In this document: piece after piece, positions 56,090 to 64,000 of the stretch
Position numbering within the stretch: position 1 is the stretch's first letter
How the letters are laid out: every line of letters begins with the position of its first letter
Source of the DNA: Owenia fusiformis
Taxonomy: Eukaryota > Annelida > Polychaeta > Sabellida > Oweniidae
Direction: 5' to 3'
Length of the DNA: 64,000 bases
NCBI GenBank assembly: GCA_903813345.2
Contig: CAIIXF020000007.1
Coordinates: 27,019,564 to 27,083,563 of the forward strand
Made by a program: the position numbers and the translations under genes
The notes under the pieces: model-generated
The model's input: only the letters and a program-made list of their open reading frames with translations
Databases searched by the model: none
What the model was told of the DNA's origin: nothing

Positions 56090-59000
56090 CTAGAATAGAC
56101 AAAATATACTCTGAACATTTTTAACAGATGAATGGATATATTAACCCTGATCTAGATATTGTGGCATTGAAATGCCTTTGTCGTTTTTTCTTTCATTCAT
56201 TCATTTTATACAATATTGTATAAAATAATCTTTTTAACATTATGCATAACTGTAATAAATAATACAATAGATAATTTATAAAACTGTCAAGTAAGATTGT
56301 TAAAATCATATAAATGATGCATGCTGTATTAAGTGTTAACTCGATGAATGAACTTGTTTCTTTTTGTGTTTTTGTCCAAAATGTTTTGCTACGTGTGAAA
56401 AGAGTCCAGTCCAAAAAGGTTTTCGTGCCATAATGAATATTTTCATTACTTTGGTCAGATTTGTCAACATATATACCTTAATATCGACGGACACGGGTGT
56501 TACAATAAGCCCTTTTAGCCTAAGCTAATTCCATTTATAGATGGCAGTCATGTGATAAAAATTCAGGAAATGATAACATAGAAGGTATGGGGATTCTCTA
56601 GATTTTTCACCCTTTTCTTATGATTCTTTGAAAAAATTATTTTTATTTTAAAAAATTCTTGGGCCATAGGTCATGATAAGATTGTTATCTATTTAAAGAC
56701 ATATCTTTTCCAACTGTTATATAACTGGAAAATGACTAATTGGTCAAGGGTCACTACAGGGCCATACATTACATCTACTTTCTTCTTAGTATTTCTTCTG
56801 AAAGTACAAGATATCTAACATCTATAATTACATTTTGTAGTATTCGTTAATAAAAATGTCTGGAGAAAAAACTTTAGAAACATTTTCAATGATGTCAAAT
56901 ATAAGTGTAAGTTGGATCAGTTTCTGAGTCTGCGAATAATTTATTTGGGATTAGTTATAAAACTATGTCTGAATGTAAACTCTCAAATCCTGCATCAAAT
57001 ATCTGAATAGTCTCTAACTATCTAGTTAACCTTTTATCCTGTATCAGTATGTGGACAATAGTAAACATTGTAATTCAAGCTGCACTTAAAACAAGCAGTA
57101 TCTTACTGGTGGCTATATAAACTTATTGACCCCAGGTCATTTTGGTGATTTAAGCTGACCAACATCAAGCCAAATATTTTAGACAAAATAGCCAATATTC
57201 ATCTTTATTTTCCATTATTTATGTTGTTTTAAAAGACTAAAAAACTTCATACCAATGATATATAAGATCTTACCTAAAGATCTGATGATTTTCTGAATGA
57301 ATGAGGAAACAGAAATGGTAGCATTATGATGTTAAAATCATAGTATAAAGTGTTATGTTTTACATGTTGGTTCAATGGGGAACTGCTTTAGGCCTAAGAT
57401 TCTTTTCCTGAAAATGGGCTAGACATCTATTGGCTGTTTATAGAGTATTTTCAACTATTTAGCAAGGCTAAACTCCTGTATTGTGACACCCACGGACGAC
57501 CACCCTCAACGGTTATCTCTATATTTTATTAGTTCTACTTCTACTCCCCATGTCCCAACTATTTGAAATGATTTTTGAAATGAATATTCACGTATATGAT
57601 CTACCTTTGAAGTGGGGTCCATAAACATGAAGGGACAGCCACAGCATCGTCTGTTGGAGGGATGGCACGCTGACATAGTGATGGGACAAGTTCTCTGGAA
57701 GGACGCAAACTTCTTGCAGGGGTCCGTGTCGTTCTTTGGTGGCTCGGTTATTGGAGGATCTTGAAAACAATAATATCTCGTTACTGTTTTATATAGAGAT
57801 AACCAAAATATTTAAAAAGGCCCGGGTGAGCTTTAATGTCCTGTTTTAGAGTCCATTTTCTTTCAATTGAAAATGGATTCTAGCAATACTATCCCACATG
57901 AATGTACTTGTTGAGATTCGATCAACTTGAGTTTTAGAGAAAATGAAGATTCCAGCAAGGGTGCATTGATTTAACATGGGAATACAATTGATTTTACCAT
58001 CATATATTTCATGTTTTGGCGTCTTCACTGTATAATGTCAAAGAAGAGAGTCAGAGAAATTGAATGCAAGTTGAGTTAAATTTAAAAATGGATAAAATCG
58101 GACAAAGATAAATCAAGAGAGATATACTCACCGCAGAAGCCTCCCAAGATGTCTTCCAGGGAAATAAGCAATTCGTCGAAACCTTTCTGGATGAGGAAAT
58201 CATCGGTAGGCTGACTGGCGATGGCAGAGAATTCAGCAGTACCATCTTTATTGTTAGCGTTTGGTAAACTAACCACGAATACCTTAGCTCCCGTGTCTTG
58301 TTTGAGCGCCCTTGCTTCTTTTTTGGTATCCGGGGCTTTCGATGGCGGAAACGTTGCGCCGTCGGTAATAACCAGTACGACCTTTTGTATCGGAGGATTC
58401 TTTATTCCCAATGGATCTCGAAGACCCTTAGCACTTGTGAGATGTAATGTTTTAGCTGATCTAAGGGCTAAATCTGTTCTAGTGCCACATCTAGGCCTGT
58501 TGTCATTGTCAGGGTGAATATCCATATTTGTGATATGATTCGCGATTTGACTTGACGATTTGTACGTATTCAAGAAGAATTCGTCGTAGACAAACTTATC
58601 AAATGTAACGAGGCCAAGCTAAAAGTAATGAATATAGCAACTTTAGTACAAGCAGACACATATACAGCCAATTAAATTTCCTCGGTTAATCCAAAACGTC
58701 AATCAATTGAATATATCACATTCAAATGTCACAAGATCAACTTTCAAATTTCATCATCTTATAAATATGTCATGTCATGTTCACGTTCGCGTACATATAA
58801 AGACATGTATCTCAACCTCCCTAATATGTGAGTAAAACGAGCAACCAATATCAATAAAAATCTTATCAACCATACTTGTGCTTTCTCCGGCGAAGGTCCG
58901 ATATCCAAGGCATTTGCAAAGCCAACCATGAACTCATGCACGATTGTCTTATTTGGCGGAGTGATACTACAGGATATATCCAAAATAACGACAATATCAA

Positions 59001-62000
59001 CACCACATTCCACTAAAAAGAAAACATAATACTTAGGCAAAGTAGATCCTCAAAGTGCACTCCTTAATGAAAAAAGGATGGTGCCATTTAAGCAAATGTT
59101 CCAATATAACATTGGAAAGCCGAGAGTGTCAATATCAACACCACACTCCACTAAAAAGAAAACATAAGTAGAACAAAATAGACGAATTTGAAGCATGAAT
59201 AAGGAGTTTAAGCTTACATACAAAATCGAAACGCCAGCTTATACTTATGACCAATCGCCCATACAAATGAATCGCTTAAATATTTTCCATTCACGTTTAG
59301 GTTGTGAAAAACATTGCAAGCTTAAACTCCCCATTCTCTTGCCTAAAGTCAAACTGATTAAGTGCAAGTATCTAGTCTAATTATAGTTTTATGTAATTTG
59401 CATTCTAAACTTACATTCTATTTTCTGGCCATATACTACTGGGCCCAGTGCTAATATACACCCAAGTGCTATCAGCTTCAGCATATTAACACTTCTAAAT
59501 AAAATTACAAAAATATAAAATATACAGGGCTGGACTATACTATTATAAAACAGTTATTATGTCACCACCACATGTGGTGACATATTGTTATAGTCTCCAA
59601 CTTTTTTGTGGCGGCGGTTGGTGTTCGGCCTTTGGGGTTCGGCGGTTGGTGTTTGGGGAGTGTAACTAATGGCAGATGATGAAATTGTGCATGTTTGAAA
59701 TACCTTGTTTATATTTAATACACGACACAATATACCATTTAAAGAAGGCTCGGATTTCTGTTGTTAGTATTAACTGGTCCACACCTGGTTATAAAGACGT
59801 TGCGTCTTTAGGATGAACTTCCGGAGGAAAATTTTATTTTTATCATTTTCAGCAAGAAGGAGGTCGACTTTTAGCCAAATATTTTACCCGTACGTTAATA
59901 GTAACATCTGGTTACTGAAGAGCGAATAAATCTCGGGTGTATTCATACATGGGTCTAATAATCGAATGAGAATTCCTCACTTCAGCAACCAGGACGTTAA
60001 TAGGCTATAAAACAATTGCAACGCAACCAAGACGTTATGCATTTCATCAGATAACGTCCTGGTTGCCAAAGCGAGGGACTCTCACTCGATTTTTGGAGCT
60101 GCTGGGTGTATTTGCTCGCAACTGACTAGCTTTTCCGAAAGGTAATGTTACTATTCACATACTGGTAGAATATATTAGTTTACTACTCGACCTCCTTCTT
60201 GGTGAAAATGATGGCAAGTGATTTTAGACGGTCATATCTTTCACAATGAATACAGTGGTTTTTATTAAAACAATATGTTTTTCCTTCAAGTGCAGTACCC
60301 CTGATGATAAAAATATAAATCAAACAATTCGAAAAATTATGAATAGGGACCCCATGTCAACATTTTTTTTCAAAATATTGAATCTATTTACCCAAAAGAG
60401 GATCTTCTTTTTCTGATTTTTATTGCATGGAAACATTATTCAACAAGGAGTCTAAGACATGTTCAAAAATAGAATGGTATTGAAAGTCTAGTTTTGAAGA
60501 TATCAATTTTCGATGACCAAAATTATGCTGAAAACAATAGATAGCACGAGTTTTCCCTATGGGAAAATGATATGGGATATGTGGTTTTTAACTTTAACTC
60601 ATTTCAATACCCATCCCCTAATCAGAAATTGTTAATATAGTGTAGAGGAGACTTTCGATATGTTTAAATTGAGAAAAACAAGATCCTCTTTTTAGAAAAT
60701 GAGCCTAACATTTTTGAAAAAGTGCCCTTATCCATAATTTTTCAGAGAGTTGGATTGATATTTTACTATCATTGGGACTTCACTTGAAATAAAATATATT
60801 GTTTTAATAAAAGCTACTGTATTTATGGCCAGAAAGTACTCATGGTGAAAGATATGACGGTCTAAAATCACTTGCCATACTGCACGTGGTCTTTTCATGA
60901 ATAAGAAAAAGACATATTTTGAAAAACGGTGATACATAATGTTCAATGATCAATCAAAATGGTATATTCAGACAATTGTAAACATAACCCGAATAAAATA
61001 CATGTACCATAAATCAACTCTGTGTACATCGATTCTGAATATCTAATTTACATCTATTAATGCCTATGATATAAGTTATATGACTAATCACGTATAGTGA
61101 AACATGTTTAGAAATATAAATGTGGTGTTTTCCCAGAATACAGTCATAACGATTTCAAAGAGGAATTCCGTACAAGTTACCCTACCCTTCATTACTTTAA
61201 TCATAAAATCATTAACATATCATGCCAAAACCTTTGTTCCATTTACTCGACACGAAATATAATGTTTTTATGAATTTAAACTAAACTATTAATAGCGACA
61301 GGATGTATAGTAGTATTTAGCCATGAATCATGCAAGCACAATTAAGAAGATTAAAAGAGATATAGATGAGGTTGAGAGTGAGTGAAAAATGTCGCAATTA
61401 ACAATATTTTGCTTTCATCATACCATGTCATGCCCATTTTTCAAATTCATCATTCCCGACTTTGTTTCATGATAGTCCTTCGATTTTTAAGTTATTTAAA
61501 AAATAATTGATTTTTTAAGGGAATTTTTGAAGTTTTGAACCTTTCTGCATCTTGAATTTTCAACAACTTCAATAATTGCTCATTATCTCAATCCTCTTTT
61601 CATTATGGAGAATTAGGATTGTACAGGAAATATTATGGTTTCTAAAGAGATTGGTTACAATATTTCTCCCATCCGTGCTAATTATTTTAACTTTAACTAA
61701 AAATTGTACCTCAACCCCTCCTTTAAACTAAATATGTATACCAAATGTAATTTACTGGTATATATAATGATCTATTTAGTTTTAATTTCAATGATATCAG
61801 TTGGATGTTATACATTTTAGGAAGGTAAATCTCGTATCACATCCGTTTATCTTCCATCAATCTTGTTTTGAGCGTACTTTTATGCTATAATTACGTGATA
61901 TGTTTTATTATGGGATAAAAAGTCATGTCCTTTCGGCATTGTGTATGCCTGGCTATTTCCATGGACTTTCGGCCAATCTACATAGAAGATTTGTAGATCT

Positions 62001-62775
62001 GTATATAGAGATTATCCTTTGTATGGGTCAAGATATTAACAATATTAATTTCCTGCAAAATGAAAACCAACTCGGCGAAGTTCAGCCACATATAATGAAT
62101 CATCGAATTGAATCATTTGACAATCGAACTTCAAACATGTAAATCTTTTTAACGGTTTTTATAAAATAATGTGCAAATTTTCTAACACTATCTTATGGCA
62201 AATGTATTTATCTAACATGGCAGGGACTGAAAATTAAAGCAAAGTTTGGAATTCTCTACAGTAGCGCCACTTATTAAACACTTTTTGTTTTTTTCTTCTA
62301 TGGGTTCAAAATACAGAATTAAATATTTTTAATCTTACCACAGTTTTTGAAAGAAAAATTATGGGCAAACTTTTGTGATTCGAATGGGTCAACATCTAAT
62401 TCTGTTTAAGGTAATTAAAGTAAGAAAAGTTTTGATGTTGTCTTTAAGTAATTTTATGTTATCTTTGATTTAAATCGGTCGAAGAGTTCAATAATCTAAC
62501 CACATTTTTGCTAATCTTAAACATAACAACGCGAACTTTATGTCTACATTTAAATTCAAGTGCCCTCCACTTAAACAATCGAGAATTCTTCGACCGGAAG
62601 TTCCTCTCGGCAATGCTGAAACGAAGACAACATGTCTTCGTAACCAGTTGATACCCAGTGATTTAGTGATAAAACCCAGGATATAGCATCCCTCCACTCA
62701 AATTGAACTAAAATTAAAAAAAAGTAAATAATAACGTTTCACGACGTACCTGTATTTGACCCTGTGTATGTTTAT
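55922..62775 (-). CDS. Secreted VWA-domain protein with Cys-rich C-terminus, copy 2 (whole gene)
   Basis: Five coding exons (59484-59415, 59012-58876, 58618-58132, 57759-57605, 56089-55922), again 1017 nt and 338 residues, with the same phases as copy 1. Signal peptide MLKLIALGCILALGPVVYG with cleavage near Gln20; VWA domain with DISCS, GTRTD and VITDG metal-site residues intact; C-terminal ten-cysteine module. Estimated 85% identity in the main VWA exon and above 90% in the Cys-rich part. Noncoding first exon at about 62775-62750, separated by a 3255-bp intron (114 bp in copy 1). Tandem paralogue in the same orientation; both copies appear intact. Confidence 0.92.
56090..57604 (-). other. 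VWA2 intron 4, 1.5 kb
   Basis: AT-rich sequence with no recognisable gene or clear repeat. The same intron is 586 bp in copy 1. Confidence 0.6.
57605..57759 (-). CDS. VWA protein copy 2, exon 4 (Cys-rich)
   Basis: Acceptor attgttttcaag, donor TCAAAG|gtagat. DPPITEPPKNDTDPC then KKFASFQRTCPITMSACHPS. Only three residues differ from copy 1, all in the short linker before the first cysteine. Confidence 0.94.
58132..58618 (-). CDS. VWA protein copy 2, exon 3 (main VWA exon)
   Basis: Acceptor cattacttttag, donor TGCG|gtgagt. Same 487-nt length and phase as copy 1. MIDAS Thr in CGTRTDLALRSAK and Asp in VVLVITDGATFPPSK. Ends DILGGFCG. Confidence 0.95.
58876..59012 (-). CDS. VWA protein copy 2, exon 2
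   Basis: Acceptor gttttctttttag, donor GCACAA|gtatgg. LECGVDIVVILDISCSITPP then NKTIVHEFMVGFANALDIGP. DxSxS intact. Confidence 0.94.
59130..59169 (-). pseudogene. Orphan fragment of a VWA exon 2 with its acceptor
   Basis: 40 bp identical to the intron/exon 2 junction of copy 1 (ACTTATGTTTTCTTTTTAG then TGGAGTGTGGTGTTGATATTG), lying between exons 1 and 2 of copy 2. Sequence past 21 exonic bases is unrelated, so no complete exon remains. It matches copy 1 better than the adjacent copy 2 exon. Confidence 0.85.
59205..59322. repeat. Inverted repeat GGAGTTTAAGCTT
   Basis: GGAGTTTAAGCTT at about 59204-59216 is complemented by AAGCTTAAACTCC at about 59309-59321. Possible small MITE in VWA2 intron 1. 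Confidence 0.55.
59415..59494 (-). CDS. VWA protein copy 2, ATG exon (signal peptide)
   Basis: ATG at 59484-59482; coding 59484-59415 (23 residues plus one base), donor GAAT|gtaagt. A tatttag acceptor gives a 10-nt UTR piece at 59485-59494, as in copy 1. Confidence 0.9.
59558..59709 (+). repeat. Dispersed ~130-bp repeat, copy 9
   Basis: TATGTCACCACCACATGTGG, TGACATATTGTTATAGTCTC, CAACTTTTTTGTGGCGG start; ends GGCAGATGATGAAATTGTGC. The longest 5' match to the consensus; antisense to VWA2. Confidence 0.85.
59850..60206. repeat. Imperfect fold-back, block 1
   Basis: AGCAAGAAGGAGGTCGAC (about 59851) pairs with TCGACCTCCTTCTTGG (about 60187). GCAACCAGGACGTTA (about 59986) pairs with TAACGTCCTGGTTGC (about 60053). 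Confidence 0.75.
60208..60886. repeat. Imperfect 680-bp fold-back, block 2
   Basis: ATGGCAAGTGATTTTAGACG near 60210 is complemented near 60867-60885. TTTTATTAAAACAATATG near 60258 and AGAGGATCTTCTTTTTCTGA near 60398 also have complements on the right (about 60795 and 60685). Arms span most of the element. Confidence 0.8.
62750..62775 (-). other. VWA2 noncoding first exon (5' UTR)
   Basis: Ends GGGTCAAATACAG|gtacgt; aligns with the copy 1 exon (ACATACATAGACAG versus ACATACACAG). The start is estimated from the TATA box. Confidence 0.6.
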
Positions 62776-62800
62776 GTATCAAATAAAAATGGCTGGATTG

Positions 62801-62810
62801 TATTTATATA
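62801..62810 (-). promoter_or_regulatory. TATA box of VWA copy 2
   Basis: TATATAAATA on the minus strand, about 50 bp upstream of the CAG|gtacgt donor, at the same relative place as in copy 1. Confidence 0.65.
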
Positions 62811-63050
62811 TGGCTATTCAATTGATATATGGCTTCTTTTTCTTCACTTGTCACTGACCACATACCGAGGTTAACTTCAGGATTAAATCGTCATGGGTGA
62901 AACCATTTAACATAAATCAATTATATATTTATGAATGGTATCTGATACCATGGGCTTTCAATAGATTTCTATCATCAAATGGTTCAGGAGTTCTACCTTC
63001 CATTGTTACGTAGGCTAGCTTAGAAACCGAATATCCGAATTAGAGAAGAG

Positions 63051-63310
63051 TGTTTTCAACAAGATGGAGCACTTCCAAACAAAACAAGGCCCGCAAGAGA
63101 GTTCCTACAGACGCTGATCTCTTTTCATGAACACATTGAATGGCCTCCCTGTTTACCAGATTTCATGCCCCTTGACTTCTTTATCTGGGGCTATTTGAAA
63201 GATCGTATGCTCATTTCAAACCAAGAGACCTAGAACAACTTAAGGCCAACATCCGAAGAGAAATGCATTTAGCATTCCACTCCAAATGTGTTAAACAATG
63301 CAGCAGTTAG
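63051..63310 (+). pseudogene. Broken mariner-type transposase C-terminal fragment
   Basis: One frame reads CFQQDGALPNKTRPAREFLQ and then WPPCLPDFMPLDFFIWGYLK before TAG at 63231. A -1/+2 frame change recovers RDLEQLKANIRREMHLAF to the stop at 63308. The QQDGA and PD..PLDFF.WGYLK blocks carry the last two catalytic Asp positions of the Tc1/mariner DDE/D domain. The N-terminal half is missing, so it is inactive. Confidence 0.85.
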
Positions 63311-64000
63311 GATGCAGCCTTTCCTCGGAAGACAAAAAAGTGATCATGTGGAGGTGTAAACGTTAAAGGGCCAAAGCATAAAAAGTCAAACTGAACCTAT
63401 AAACTGTGTATTTGGGAGAAAACTTAAATTTCAAGCTTCGGCTATATGGTCGTGCAAAAATGTTGATTGGTTTATCCAGGCTTGTGAAATACTTTTGGAG
63501 ACATTTTTGAGATATGGGTATATCTGTTTACCATTTAGTTTAATCAATTTTAGGCGATCAGCTTGGGCGGTTGGTCGGCATCATATCAGAGAGGCTATGG
63601 TCATGCTTATCACCCATTTATATACATATATCAAATGTTTTCTTTTTTCCTTGGTCTCCTTTTTGACACATTTGTTTCAGTCATTGGTTTTGGAAATCAG
63701 AAGTTGGGCATTGAGGGGGGGGGGAGGCGTTAGGTGTTGACGTTGACGTTATCCTCGGTACAGGGTTTAGATGTGTAAATACACAGTGAGCCAAAAATGC
63801 CAGACATTTGATTAATCAAATCATTGTTTAGGCATTTACGTCAACATATATTTACAAAATACCATTGGAAGAATTGTTTTCAAATGATATGATATATCAT
63901 TCCATAAATTGTGTTAGTAATTAGGCTCAACAGTTCGCATCAAATTATATATTGAACTTTTAATTATATATCTTAGTCCCAATGACACCCCAAACACCAC
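63311..64000. other. Flank with no gene recognised
   Basis: AT-rich; a poly-G run at 63714-63725. No supported feature. Confidence 0.6.

Larger units (their letters stand above)
59495..62749 (-). other. VWA2 5'-UTR intron, 3255 bp
   Basis: Runs from donor CAG|gtacgt at 62749 to acceptor tatttag. Filled by dispersed-repeat copy 9 and the fold-back blocks at 59850-60206 and 60208-60886; 60900-62700 is AT-rich with nothing recognised. Confidence 0.65.

Noticed and set aside
61900-62142. 80-residue frame in the VWA2 first intron
   Set aside because: Composition is not repetitive, but it has no recognisable similarity, no splice context and no codon signal.

Overview
The window is a stretch of AT-rich invertebrate nuclear genome. 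Genes have many short exons with GT..AG introns of 0.1 to 10 kb, and the introns are crowded with small DNA transposons, fold-back elements, minisatellites and poly-G/C runs. The repeat style (a GTCC-rich element, many MITEs, a tRNA-derived SINE) and the gene content suggest a lophotrochozoan such as a mollusc or brachiopod. The phylum is an inference; only 'bilaterian invertebrate' is safe.

Region 1 (3.4-44 kb, + strand) holds most of one large gene. It is the invertebrate counterpart of the vertebrate paralogues KIAA1217 (sickle tail, SKT) and SRCIN1 (p140Cap). I rebuilt 15 coding exons from splice sites and codon phase. The N-terminal exon at 3386-3602 belongs to a longer isoform whose start lies left of the window. 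A second exon at 8324-8420 has its own ATG and an identical donor phase, so it looks like an alternative first exon for a shorter isoform. From that ATG all exons join in frame to 3477 nt (1158 codons plus stop at 41503-41505), which strongly supports the model. The protein has a conserved AIP3/Bud6-like N-terminal domain, a Tyr/Ser/Pro-rich linker with a YDVP motif, a coiled-coil core and a 547-residue Pro/Ser-rich tail in one exon. It is expected to be a cytoskeletal and Src-family signalling adaptor.

Region 2 (46.7-62.8 kb, - strand) holds a tandem pair of closely related genes convergent with the first. Each encodes a 338-residue secreted protein: signal peptide, one von Willebrand factor A domain with an intact metal site, and a 10-cysteine C-terminal module I do not recognise. 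Exon sizes and phases match exactly. Both have a TATA box, a short noncoding first exon and the same donor (CAG|GTACGT). Exon 4 is nearly identical between copies while intron lengths differ greatly, and a stray 40-bp piece of an intron/exon 2 junction sits between exons 1 and 2 of copy 2. This points to recent duplication with gene conversion or unequal exchange.

The rest is repeats. These include a dispersed ~130-bp family (nine copies, all in + orientation), pogo/Tigger-like, piggyBac-like and Harbinger-like MITEs with visible target-site duplications, a MITE nested in another MITE, several long fold-back palindromes, a tRNA-derived SINE, a broken mariner transposase and at least eight minisatellites. 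No rRNA, functional tRNA or CRISPR array was seen.
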